From: Orychophragmus violaceus
Taxonomy: Eukaryota > Streptophyta > Magnoliopsida > Brassicales > Brassicaceae
Assembly: GCA_030180135.1 (NCBI GenBank)
Contig: CM058233.1
Span: forward strand, 101,764,994-101,828,993
DNA: 64,000 bases
Direction: 5' to 3'
The notes under the pieces: model-generated
Databases searched by the model: none
Told to the model about the DNA's origin: nothing
Seen by the model: the letters and a program-made list of their open reading frames with translations, nothing else
Shown here: one piece after another, positions 23,506 to 34,743 of the stretch
How the letters are laid out: the number at the start of each line of letters is the position of its first letter
How positions within the stretch are numbered: the first letter of the stretch is position 1
Made by a program: the position numbers and the translations under genes

Positions 23506-26019
23506 ATGGCTTCCCTGGACCACATTCTTTGTCTCCTTCCTGTCCTCTTCCTCATCACCATCTCTTCCTTACACGTTCTGCCTGCTACAGGCACACCTTC
23601 ATACAAACTAAAACCCGTCATTACCATCCGAAAAGTCAACAGCAGAGGACCATACATCGGTCTCGTGACGGTCTTTGAGACCGAAGAAGATGCTTTCCTT
23701 GGCAGTGTCGATTTCAGACCCGATCCTACTCATCCTTTCCTTGACCTCTCTGGTATTTACTTAGCTTCAAAACTGCCATGCACTTCTTGAATCGATTTCT
23801 TTTCAGGTTTTGTTTTTGAGAGAGTCTTTTGTTTCGGGTCAAATGAAATAAGTCCCTTTGACATGTAAATAAGTATCTTAGTTTATGAGAAAAATGAATG
23901 CAGGAAGACGTTTTCGGATAGGGAAGATTCATGGAAGAAAGGTTGTGTATGTCAGATGTGGCATAGGAATGGTGAGTAACCATAGTAGACTACAGTAATA
24001 AAAAAGGTTTCTTTGTTTTTTTCTTATTTATATAAAAGACGAAATAGGCTTATATGTAATTTTCTTTTGTTGTCGGCTACGTATACAACAAGTATTGTAG
24101 TTATTTAGATTCCAATTGGTGACCACTAAAATGAACCAAAAGAATTGGATAAAATGTCATTTGAGGAATTGAATTAATAAAAAAATAGGAATGTAGAGGA
24201 ATTTTTATTCATATTTTTTTCCTCATCAAATTTGCAGAGGAATTTTTTTGTTCATTCATTCCTTAAACATGAGGAAAAATATGAAATATTGTGGGTCTCA
24301 TATGTCTGAATTTTGACAAAAAATTCCTTTTAATTGGTAAAAATTTTGAAGAGTTAAAAATTTATCATAATTCTTTTCCTAAACTATGGTCACCAATTGG
24401 AGCCTTAATAACTGCTCCATAAATATTTATTTCAAACATATAGATTTTGAATTTAATTCATGGCAATATAGTTAGTTGGGGTGGAAAGGGATGGGGTGTC
24501 ATATGAAATATCACATATCCCGATCCAGATCTTTAAAAAGCTATCTAAATTTGTCGTCTTTTGGATATTTTTAAAAATATTGGCATATATGAAGATATTT
24601 TAATCCGTAAATATAACAAAGACATAATTAATATAAAATATTTTAGTTATAAAACTAAATATTATTCTTAAGAAAATAAAACTAAATAGTTATGATTGAA
24701 ATCTAATCTAATATATTGAAAGGTGGAATTTGATATAAAAAATTTAAATATATATATTTAAATATATTTTATTTTCATTCTTTTACTTTCAAATATTTGT
24801 TTTACTTTCTAACATTTGTTTTTTTCCGATCCGATAATATTCAAAATTTTGGAATGCATTTTAGAGCTAATCTTGAATCGTGAAAATAACACCCCTAATA
24901 TTTAGTAATATAATTTACATAGACATATTAGTCTATAAATATATTATATATAATTTATGTGAAATTATCAAATTTGACATCTTTTATGAAATATGGAGAT
25001 GTTTATGTTATTAAGAAAAAAAGTGTAGGTGAACGCAGCAGCAGCAACACAACAGATGATAGACGTGTTCAATGTGAGAGGGATTGTGCATTTTGGGATT
25101 GCAGGAAACATAAACAACTCAATGTCCATAGGAGACGTGAGCATTCCTAAGCAAATCACCAATGCTGGCTTGTGGGATTGGCTGGTAATTAAACGTCAAT
25201 GTTATACTAGTTTGATATTCATATATACAACTAATTACTTCCTCTGATCATAATTATTAACTGATGATTTGGCTCTGAGTAACAGAATCCAGACAAAACA
25301 GAAGGAGGTGAAGATGAAGCATACTTAGATGTTAAGAACTATAATGTTCCACAAGGAGATGGCAGCAACAACACTTTAGGGAGTATTGGATACAGTTATG
25401 AGGAATTATATTCAGTCAATGGTCAAACAAATTCACCTCAGAAAGTGTTTTGGATCAATACAACTCAACATTGGCTTCACCTTGCAGCTGATCTAGAGGT
25501 TACTAAAGAATAATTAATTACATTAGATAATAAAAAAAAACATGGTTCCCATTGTTAAGGGTTCTTTGTTTTATGGGGTGCAGAAGATGGAGCTGTTGCA
25601 GTGTGTGAATGCAACTTTGTGTCTTCCAGAGAAACCAAAATTGGTTGTTGGATTAAAGGCAGCCACTGCTGATATATTTGTGGACAATGCAGCCTACAGA
25701 AACTTCTTATATGATACTTTTGGGGTTTCCTCTTCAGATATGGAGAGTTCTGCAGTGGCTATGGTAATCTATTCACATTTGAATCATTAGTTTTCACTTA
25801 AATTAATGATACATAATTTTGTTTGATTTTGACCAGACGTGCGTGTCAAATGGGTATCCGATCATTGTAATAAGGGGATTATCAGATTTAGCAGGAGCAC
25901 AAACAGGAGCTAATGCTGTTCGAAAGTTTGGATCTTTGGCTGCTACTAACACTGCAAGAGCTGTTTTAGAGTTCATTAAGAAGCTCCCACCCAACTACAA
26001 CCTTAAATCCTACGTGTAA
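23506..26019 (+). CDS. Nucleoside-phosphorylase-like / bark-storage-type protein, 348 aa, 6 exons
   Basis: Exons 23506-23752, 23904-23971, 25029-25184, 25286-25498, 25584-25763 and 25837-26019 join in frame to 349 codons. The start gives MASLDHILCLLPVLFLITIS, a signal peptide; the ATG at 23464 also lies in frame but weakens it. The phosphorylase superfamily fold is shown by GKIHGRKVVYVRCGIGMVNA, then VRGIVHFGIAGNIN, DMESSAVA (nucleoside-binding MES motif) and VIRGLSDLAGAQ. Relatives include poplar bark storage protein and secreted plant nucleoside hydrolase/phosphorylase-like proteins; which substrate this one uses, if any, is unknown. Arabidopsis has a tandem pair here (At4g24340/24350); only one copy is present. 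Intron 2 is long (1,057 bp) and contains a MITE. Confidence 0.92.
24111..24401. mobile_element. Palindromic MITE in intron 2 of the phosphorylase-like gene
   Basis: TCCAATTGGTGACCA at the left is answered by TGGTCACCAATTGGA at the right, with further inverted similarity inward (GAATTGGATAAAATG, and AAATTCCTC versus GAGGAATTT). No clear TSD could be set, so the superfamily is open. It lies well away from splice sites. Confidence 0.6.
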
Positions 26020-26751
26020 AATTAATCATCATGAGTGTTTCAACTCTGTAATTTTCGAATAAGCGTTCACTCTTCTTACATGAAAACACTTTTTTAATAA
26101 AACTCATTGTCCCTATACTAAAACTTGATGTCACCTTCTAAAGGATCAGATCCTATGCCTCAATCTTGATCATATTAAAAGACTTAACATTGTGGTTTCA
26201 AAATCCAGAGATTGATGGTGATGCAAACTTTTCAGTCTTGAGACTATTATAAGAAAATTGCCAAAGAGCAAAGTTGTTATCATTAGAGTTTTGTGACTTT
26301 GATCTTAGGTCAAAAGACACATATGTCAGTGTCACTTGGAAAAAAAACTTATACGATATTCTTCTGTGAAGGTTTAGATCTGAGAGCAAGAGGTATGAGA
26401 ATGAACGGAGAAATTGAGTATCATCTCGTCACGAAGCAACTTGGTCGATCAATTTTTGAACCGGTTTAACTTATATGATTGTCTAGAACTTGAAATTCCG
26501 GTTTAGAAACCGGTTCGATTGCATTGACCGGGCACAAGATGTCCGGTTATATTCCAAAAATAAATTTCCGTGATGAGATGAGTTTGGATCTCAACGGTTG
26601 TTTATAAATTCTTCTGGTCGGAAATATTGGTTTACAGCCGAATTTGACCAACTAATCGGGTAGGGCCAAAAAGAAAAGGAGGGAAACCTGAATTTTTCCT
26701 AACAAATGGTAGTTGTATATATGGATCAAATGTGAACCTCGATAGTGAAAA

Positions 26752-27936
26752 ATGGGAAGCGCAGGATCATCGATAGTGAGGAGGAAACCAAGGTTTCTGT
26801 GTCTCCATGGTTTCCGTACAAGTGGAGAGATAATGAAGAAACAGCTTCACAAATGGCCTAAGTCTGTTATCGACCGACTCGATCTCGTGTTTCTCGATGC
26901 GCCTTTTCCTTGTCAAGGCAAATCCGATGTCCAAGGAATCTTCGATCCTCCTTATTACGAGTGGTTCCAGTTTAACAAGGTACCTTGTCCTTTTTTTCTT
27001 TCTATTTACTAATAATTCATTTGAAAATTGAGGTAGTCCAAGTGTTAGAAGGGTCCGAGGCGGCAAACACCATCCGGGTTTGACTCCGGAGGAAACAAAA
27101 ATGCCTCCTCTGCTTACAACGCGGGTACTGGGCCTCGGCTCAGAGAAAAACCTCCCAGGTGAAGCTGGTCTGCGGCCTGACTGGGCCCAGAGAATGAGTC
27201 TCGATCAATTTGGTCTGGGATTCCCCTGAATTATCAAAAAAAAAATAATAAACAAAATTACAGGAATTCACAGAGTATTGGAATTTGGAGAATTGTTTGG
27301 GGTATTTAGAGGATCGTATGATCAAGCTTGGTCCCTTTGATGGTCTCATTGGCTTTTCTCAGGTAATAATCTACAAATTGCTTCATTAATTCTCACTCCA
27401 AAAATTGATTTTTATTCTCATTACGCAGGGAGCAATTTTGTCCGGGGGTTTACCAGGACTGCAAGCTAAGGTACGTCGTCAATAATGTTGCTTTTGTGTT
27501 TGGATTAATATTTTCATTAATATTTCTTTCTTTTTTTTTGCAGGGAATTGCACTCCAGAAAGTACCAAAGATCAAGTTTATCACAATTATTGGAGGAGCT
27601 AAGTTCAAATCCACCAAGTTGATGGAGAATGCGTATTCCTCTTCCCTCCAAACTCCCTCCCTCCACTTTCTAGGTAACTTGATCATCATCTACTTACTGT
27701 TTATAGTTTTAAGCCATAAGCTCATCTGGAAAAATGGGGCAGGAGAGACTGATTTCTTGAAACCTTACGGGATCGAGCTGATAGACTCGTTCAAGAATCC
27801 GGTGGTTGTCAATCATCCCAAAGGCCATACGGTCCCCAGGCTTGATGATAGAAGCTTGGTGAAAGTCACTGCATTCATCGACACCATAGAGCATCTGCTG
27901 ATGGAGGAGGACAAAAACAGTAGTACCCCTAAATAG
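26752..27936 (+). CDS. FSH-family serine hydrolase, 230 aa, 5 exons
   Basis: Exons 26752-26979, 27264-27362, 27429-27470, 27544-27673 and 27743-27936 join to 231 codons. The protein opens KPRFLCLHGFRTSGEIMKKQ (the LHG oxyanion region of FSH alpha/beta hydrolases). It carries the nucleophile elbow GFSQG split across exons 2 and 3, and the catalytic-His region NHPKGHTVPRLD near the C-terminus. The family includes yeast FSH1 and human OVCA2, esterases acting on acyl chains; the plant substrate is not known. No signal peptide is seen, so it is probably cytosolic. Corresponds by position to At4g24380. Intron 1 hosts a SINE. No lesion seen. Confidence 0.93.
27030..27250 (+). mobile_element. tRNA-derived SINE in intron 1 of the FSH gene
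   Basis: An internal Pol III promoter is visible: A box near 27034 (TAGTCCAAGTGTTAGAAGG) and B box GGGTTTGACTCCGG near 27078. A unique body follows, ending in CTGAATTATCAAAAAAAAAA. About 220 bp on the same strand as the host. Flanks share only AAAATT, so the TSD is weak. This is the standard build of Brassicaceae SINEs. Confidence 0.75.
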
Positions 27937-28233
27937 AATAATAGCTTATAAATGCAATGTAATAACGAATAAAAGTTATGGACAATACTCAAGAACATAT
28001 CTCAGAGTCATGTCACTGTCCCCAGCAAAAGCTACAGATAACGTAAGGCTAAAAGCTTCATCTGTTCGTAATCCAAATAGTGCAAGTCTGGTTAGCTTCT
28101 TGCATTTATATGAACTTTAAAAGTTTCTGTTATTACAAAGATATCTGAAAGTTGTAAATGACACAACAGTTTTATTTCAACAAACCGATGAAAAGAACTT
28201 GGGTCTCTGAAAACAACAAACGAACAAGGTCAA

Positions 28234-28965
28234 TTATGGCATGCTTGCATGCTTGTCCACTGTCAACTTCAATTTCTTGGCACCTTCTTTCTCAGCAGAT
28301 TCAATGAAGTGAACATTTTTCTCGGGTTTCAGATCGCAGGTGATGTATGTGTTCGTGTCAACATATGAAAAGTGGACCTTGGCTTGGAATTTTTTTGGCT
28401 CATTATCATCAGAATCTTTACCTTGAAAGGTAATGAAAAACATCATGCCAGCACCACACGGGTGATAATTAGCTTTGCTAACCTCCACAAGTTCATATGC
28501 TGTTACCTTCTCCTCATTGTAATGCTCAAGGGATTTTCGAGACAGCTTGTCCATTAAATCTCTGGTGGTTTCTCCATCTATGTCAAACTTTTTACCATCG
28601 AAATCAACGGGTCCGTAGTTAAAAGCGTACCGGAATGGGCTGAAATCGATGTCGAAACCCTTGCTCTCGGTGACTTGTTTCGTCATGAGGTGATATTCTT
28701 CATCCTGCGTGAGATAAGTCCCTTCATCCTGCTTGAGATGAGTCCCTTCATCCTTACGGCGTTTTAACGCCGGGACATATTCACCTTCAGGCCCAATCTC
28801 TAATCGGAAAAGTACAGGTTCCAGAAAATATTTAAAATAAATCCATTCTGGAAAGTCATCGCCCACCTTGCCTCTCGATTCAATGTCATCCACCATCTCG
28901 TCTCTCGATTCCATGTCATTCCCCATCTCGCCTCTCGATTCAATGTCATTCCCCATCGCCCCCAT
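28234..28965 (-). CDS. Cystatin-related protein, 243 aa
   Basis: An uninterrupted minus-strand ORF. The N-terminal 35 residues are an imperfect repeat (IESRGEMGNDMESRDEMVDD), followed by another short repeat (KDEGTHLKQDEGTYLTQDEE). The core SKGFDIDFSPFRYAFNYGPV and ELVEVSKANYHPCGAGMMFF ... FQAKVHFSYVD fits the Brassicaceae cystatin-related (cystatin/monellin fold) family, in which the protease-inhibitor QxVxG loop is usually not kept and is not evident here. Function unknown. These genes multiply quickly within the family. In Arabidopsis the F-box gene AFB4 lies between the FSH gene and CIPK8; here this unrelated gene is in that interval. An intron could be hidden but is not needed. Confidence 0.7.
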   Translation of the reverse strand: MGAMGNDIESRGEMGNDMESRDEMVDDIESRGKVGDDFPEWIYFKYFLEPVLFRLEIGPEGEYVPALKRRKDEGTHLKQDEGTYLTQDEEYHLMTKQVTESKGFDIDFSPFRYAFNYGPVDFDGKKFDIDGETTRDLMDKLSRKSLEHYNEEKVTAYELVEVSKANYHPCGAGMMFFITFQGKDSDDNEPKKFQAKVHFSYVDTNTYITCDLKPEKNVHFIESAEKEGAKKLKLTVDKHASMP

Positions 28966-29932
28966 CGCGCCTCGAGATTTGCAGTGGTTGATCTAAGCAA
29001 GGAACTGGTCTGGTCTGCTTAGGAGTTTTCTACAAGTACTAGATCAGAGATTGAAGGAGCTTCTTCATACCGATTCAACACTTTTTTTCATGTTAAAAAT
29101 GTAAAGGAAAAAGGTTTGGGCTTTATATTTGGACATGTTAATATGGCCCATAACAAGAAGATAAAAGAGCCAAGATCAAAGCTAATTATGGTGTTTAGTA
29201 CCATTAATTTTTGTTGATAGGTCATAATAGTAGATGTTTATTCTAACATATCATTTCAAATATGCTTTTGTAAAAATATGGGATCCTTTCAACTTTTGCT
29301 TTTAAACTTTTGAAAAGGCAATTGTTAGATAGAAGAAATATGGATCATTTCAATTATGTTTCCAAATTTTACTCGAAAGACAATAGTTATATATAGTATG
29401 GTCCCCTAAAGTCACTCATAACAAAAATCTACGAGTCATATGTGTTTTGAATTAATGGTATATGAATGTTGACCTTAATTAAAGGATGACAAAAAAAGAA
29501 ACCAATTAGTAGAAGAAAGTGTCAAGTAGTCGCCACACACGTCTCGTCGTCAAAGTCGCTCTTTCTCACTGTTCCTTCAGCCATTTTTGTTTGTGTGTGA
29601 CTGTGTGTGGGTCGTTCGGTCGTAGACACGAGCACCCACGAGCCAGCTGCACCAAGCACACTTTAGCCATTTCACCCTCAATTTCGATTTTCCGTTTTGC
29701 AATTAAGATATTTTATTCTTTCCCAAATAATTAGAGTAAAGACATTCTTGTTCATTAATTAAGCTTCTTAATTATTTTCTTACATCCATGTTCTGTCTTC
29801 TCTCTGTCTGTTTGTCGTCATCAACACTACTTATTTGTGCTTTCTTTCTTTCCTTTGTCTCTTTTTTTTTTCTTCTAGCTCCACTGGACGTGAGGAATGC
29901 AGTGAAGCTTATTTGAGGTTTGTAGCAGAGAG
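28966..29932. other. Spacer between cystatin-related gene and CIPK8 remnant
   Basis: No ORF of interest. It should hold the diverging upstream regions of both genes. A pyrimidine-rich stretch (about 29780-29880) precedes the CIPK8 start and looks like its old 5' UTR. Confidence 0.5.
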
Positions 29933-30076
29933 ATGGTGGTTAGGAAGGTGGGGAAGTATGAATTAGGTAGGACTTTCGCCAAAGTCAGGTTTGCTCAGAA
30001 CACGGAGACCGGTGAGAGCGTCGCCATGAAAATTGTGGATCGCAGCACCATCATCAAGCGCAAGATGGTCGATCAG

Positions 30077-30190
<114 letters not shown>

Positions 30191-30359
30191 ACTACTTCAT
30201 GTGATCATTTATACGTTTTTATCTCTACAAAGACATTTATTTATCACTTGTTTTCATGCTCCAAGGTTCGTAATGGACGACTTAGTGAAGCTGAAGCTAG
30301 GAAATACTTTCAACAGCTTGTCGATGGAGTTGATTACTGCCATAGTAAAGGGGTCTACC

Positions 30360-31300
30360 TAGGGATGTTAAAATGGGTAAAATAACCCGACCCAAACGCA
30401 ACCCATAAAAATCCAACTAATAAAAACTTAATCATAATGAATCCAAATATTTTTTTTTGTCAATGGGTAATACCCATGTATAGCATATTGAGTTTTGGGT
30501 ATACCCATGGGTACCCATCCATACTTTGATACTAATATTGTTTTGTACTAAATGTTAACAATTTGTCACATTTCTTTAGTCCGTTTAGTCCGTTATTTTT
30601 GTTTTCAAAAAATTTTAAACGGGTTTCGTATTTTTAAACGGGACTAAACAGACGGGCCTAAATGGGTCTAAATATAAATGGACCTAAACGGACCTAAATA
30701 TAAACGGGTTAACGGACGGGCCTAAACGGGTTTAAATATAAACGGGCCTAACCAAACGGGCCTAAATGGGCCTAACCTACGTTTTTTTGCGGGAAAACGG
30801 GATTTTATGTTTTTTGCGAGAAAACAAAATTTTATGTTTTTGGCGGAAAAAGATGATTTTACGTTTTTGGCGGGAAAACGAGATTTTGCGTTTTTGGCGG
30901 AAAAACATAATTTTACGTTTTTGGCGGGAAAACGAGATTTTATGTTTTTTGCGGGAAAATAGAATTTTACGTTTTTGACGGGAAAACAAAATTTTACGTT
31001 TTTGCGTGAAAATAAAAATTTATATTTTGGCGGGAAAATAGAATTTTAAGTTTTTTAAAGGAAAATAAGATCATTGATGTAATTTAATAAATGATTAATT
31101 ATAAAAATTATGATCATTGATGTAATTTAAAAACCCATGGGTACCCAAAACCCAATTAAGTGAATCCATTGTGAACCCATAAACAATGGGTACCTGGCAA
31201 TTTTAAACCCTTTTTCTGTTATAATAGTAGGGTTTTGGGTTTGAATTTTTCTTTGGGTTTTGGGTACCCATCTGGTCAATTACCTATTTTAACATCCCTA
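30360..31300. mobile_element. hAT-type non-autonomous element inside a CIPK8 exon
   Basis: 941 bp with near-perfect ends TAGGGATGTTAAAATGGGTAA and its complement TTACCTATTTTAACATCCCTA, flanked by the 8-bp duplication GGTCTACC (30352-30359 and 31301-31308). It splits the codons for GVYHRDLK in the catalytic loop. No ORF. Subterminal GGGTACCCA words occur at both sides, and a 30-35-bp minisatellite fills 30780-31060. Confidence 0.92.
30780..31060 (+). repeat. GGCGGGAAAAC minisatellite within the hAT element
   Basis: About eight imperfect units of roughly 33 bp with the form TTTTTGGCGGGAAAAC + GAGATTTT. The same unit, in the opposite orientation, makes up 44279-44720 inside a different class of element. 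Confidence 0.9.
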
Positions 31301-31457
31301 GGTCTACCACAGAGATCTAAAGGTGATTACTTTCTGTGAATCAACAAACTTTTCAACGTTCCAGAATGATTTGATTGATTGTGTCTGGTGTCAATCGCAG
31401 CCGGAAAATCTTCTGCTAAGGAAATCTGAAGATATCTGATTTTGGCTTTAGTGCATT

Positions 31458-32071
31458 TTTTTTTTTTTTTGAATGAATGTTAAATTTATTCAAACAAAAA
31501 AAAAATCGTTTTTATAAAGAGTGCAACTGAAAACTGAGTATTTACATTTTCTTTAAGCCACTAAGGAGCTCTTGAGGCGAACCATGTCTCCATGGCTTTG
31601 TCAAGGTTCTTGCATCCTCGTCCTGTGATTGAAGAGATTTTGTTTCGAACACCTTTGTCAATGTTATGGATGATAACCTCAGCTGTCCTTGGCTTTTCTC
31701 CATAAAGTCTTGCGTTTCGCTCACCCCATAGAGTGTGGATTGTAAGCTGAAACAGGTATTTCCTTAGGAAGAGAGTAGAGTGATCAGTGCTGCTGCCCTC
31801 GATTGTGTCCAGAATTTGTGACCAGTTTGTTGACCACCTACTTCCAAACAGATTCCCAGCGGTGTTCTTCCAAACAGTTGCAGAGAAGGTGCAGGCGAAG
31901 AAGAGGTGGTCGCGAGTTTCAGCTGGATCGGTACAGAGCTTACATGAAGGGTCCGCTGTTGCATTCCATTTCTGAACTCTCGTGCCAGTAGCTAGACGAT
32001 CAAGGGTAGCTAGCCAAGCTGCCATTGAATACTTCGGTGTAGAGAATGAGAACCAAACTATGTTGTGCCTC
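31458..32071 (-). mobile_element. 5'-truncated LINE insertion in CIPK8
   Basis: A minus-strand insertion whose A tail appears as a T run at 31458-31470, bracketed by AGTGCATT (31450-31457 and 32072-32079). The coding part, down to the stop at 31561, is the very end of a LINE reverse transcriptase: the zf-RVT domain with CKLCTDPAETRDHLFFAC and TLWGERNARLYGEK. Everything upstream of this domain is missing, as is usual for aborted target-primed insertion. It splits the codons FGF-SALPEQ of the kinase activation segment. Confidence 0.92.
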
Positions 32072-33244
32072 AGTGCATTACCAGAGCAAGTATGTTTTGC
32101 TTTCAAATCTCAAGAACTAGTTTGTTGTAATTGTTATTGAATCACTATATGCTAACAATCTTACTTTGATCTGAAGGGAGTAACCCTCCTTAAGACAACA
32201 TGTGGAACTCCAAATTACGTTGCTCCTGAGGTAAATCAAATGTCATAATGTTTTTGAAACATAGTAATGTTATTAGCTCATATGATCTTCTCTGTTTTGG
32301 TTTAGGTTCTGAGTCATAAGGGTTACGATGGTGCTGTAGCAGATGTGGGGTCATCCTATATGCTCTTATGGCAGGATATCTTCCATAAATCTACAGACCC
32401 TTTGATAGATCAAATTATTATTTCACTGTTAGTCAGAATCGTTCTCTGTAAATCTCACGTGTTATGTGCTTGTAAGTGGTATCTGTAAATCTTTCTGATA
32501 AAGTTTCCTATTCTTCTTATTTTCCTATTTCTTGCAGATTGACAATGCTGAGTTCTCTTGCCCCTCATATTTTGCCTTGGGAGCAAAGTCCTTGATTCGT
32601 AGAAATTTGGATCCAAATCCTGAAACTGTAAGTATTGGATTCCCTTGCAGAAAGCTTTGCTTGTATTTGTTTCGACCACAGCTGCTGTGTTTTTGAAATA
32701 TATCACATGTTGGAAGAACAGCAGCTTGAAAGAATGAATATCTGGATTACTCTATAATCCGTGACCAATGATTTCATTCTTATGCTCATTCGAATAGACC
32801 CTAAAAATCTATACATATTCTTCCATCACTGTCCGGGATCATTTAGAATATGAACTTATTTTTTTGCTATTGAATGACTTACATCACATAGTTGTCAAGT
32901 GAAGTTGGTCACGGTTTTTCTTTTCATCTCAAGTTGCAAGTTCTGACAAACTAAGCATTCCTCTCTTTTATTTGCAGCGAATTACAATTGCTGAAATCAG
33001 GAAAGATGAATGGTTCGTAAAGGATTACACTCCTGTACAACTTATTGATTACGAACATGTAAACCTGGATGATGTATATGCTGCTTTTGATGATCCGGAG
33101 GTAGGAGTCAGTCGGCACAATTCTTTGTCCCCCATTTGATGATTGCTGTTAAGCATTGTGTATAATAAAGCATGCTTTAAATGGTGTATGTGACATAATA
33201 CGTTTCAGGAACAAAAAGATGCACAGGTCCACTGACTCTAAATG

Positions 33245-33690
33245 TGTTGGGAAAATTTATCCCAATAGTAATCTTTCTTGTGATGAAGATGAGAAATAGA
33301 CAACTAGGATTTAAAAAGAAATAACTCTTTTTATTAGGAAAGGGATTACAAGAATATTTTTTGTAGTGAACACTCTTATGTGTTTCTTGGATGGGGTTCT
33401 TCTTTTGTGGATGTTACAAATGACACCATTCACCTATTTATAGTAGTGGTGGTTTATATACTAGCATATTCTAGAATGATCTATAAATATTATCCTAATA
33501 ATCGTTCATCTACTACTCTAGAACATTCTACAATACTTATCCATTTAATCTAACTCATTTCTATCTTAATTCTAGAATGTTCTATAACTCTCATTCCTTA
33601 ACACTTCTAGATAATTCTTCTTCTCATTTAATCTAGATTTTTCTTCACTCTTCAACATTCTTCTTAGGCTAATGGAGGGAATATCCAACA
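33245..33690 (-). repeat. Outer copia element, left LTR (3' LTR in element sense)
   Basis: 446 bp, TG...CA ended, paired with 42349-42793. Rich in TTCTAGAA-type words. Confidence 0.95.
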
Positions 33691-33724
33691 ATCTTCTCCT
33701 TCCCGACTTAGCCTAAGGTTGTCA

Positions 33725-34002
33725 CTATGTCGGCGCCTTGACAACAATCTTCAAACTTCTTGACTCCACTCCAGTGGTAGACATTGTTCCACAGTTTTGT
33801 AACGTTGATTGCCAGGAAACAACTCCCCCTCCAAAGGTAGTCACATACCCTTGAGTTGAATTTCTAGAATCTTTATCATTGGCCCAGTATGCATTGATAT
33901 AACCCTTCAGCTCGAGTTTCCGATGCCACATATCCATGTCATCACTTGTGACATTCACTTCTTCTTTGCAAAGCTTAGCTTGAGTTACATATAATGATCC
34001 TT
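33725..34002 (-). pseudogene. Outer copia: GAG-pre-integrase fused directly to RNase H end
   Basis: The minus frame reads SLYVTQAKLC, DDMDMWHRKLE, then LKGYINAYWANDKDSRNSTQ and TTFGGGVVSWQS. The first part is the GAG-pre-integrase region, the second the copia RNase H. The integrase core and reverse transcriptase that should lie between are gone; the join is near 33905-33920. Not functional. Confidence 0.85.
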
Positions 34003-34007
34003 CTTTC

Positions 34008-34743
34008 TGTTGGGAATCCGAGCCAATTCTACAGATTCAGAATCCTCGTGAGTTCCCGATAGCCTAGGATCTAGGGTCTAGTTAATTGAATCATGATCTC
34101 ACCTCGTGTGTACCTGGAGTTTTAGCAGCGGAAGTTTGTGGTAACACGAGATCTGCAGCGCCCCAATCGTTGCGCCTCTACTGTTCAGTCCACACGCACA
34201 CAAGCTGGAATCCGCCGGGATGCTAGTACCGGTGCTCGGATCTCCCTGGGAACTTTGGTTTCTAGAGGTTCTCTGTTTTCTCTCTGAGAAAAACAGTCTG
34301 GGCGGCGCTCAAAGTCTCTACCACCGTCGAAACACATAAAACGAGTTTATATATTGACCTCGCGGTGAACCGAAACATCAGTCTCGGTTTCGCTCTTGTG
34401 TCGACCGACACACTTAGTGGTGTCGATCGACACACGCCCTGTATCGACCGACGCACCCAATGGTGTCGATCGATACACCTCTTAGAAACTCAACTCGATG
34501 TGTATCTAATACACATCGATCAGACCATATGCCAATGATCAATCCCATGCAGAGTATATCCAACTTGCTTAGGTGTGTGACCCTGTAGGTTCACACGATA
34601 CCAAAAATGAGCTACAACTCATTTGTCATAAGTGGTTTCTAGCAAAACATTATGACTACCTAGTATCACATGAATTGTCCGATCTCGACAATACAACTAT
34701 CATTAGAGTTCGTACAATGTGATTTCAGGACATAATCCCAACA
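34008..34743 (-). repeat. Inner copia element, left LTR
   Basis: 736 bp. Contains four TCGA(C/T)CGA sites starting at 34401, 34423, 34444 and 34466. Confidence 0.95.

Noticed and set aside
30766..30989. Repeat-protein ORFs on both strands (RENEILRFWR type)
   Set aside because: Products of the 33-bp minisatellite in the hAT element; both strands are open because of base composition.
31301..31321. hAT insertion treated as a spliced-out intron
   Set aside because: The element ends lack usable GT/AG at the junction and the gene has other lethal lesions.
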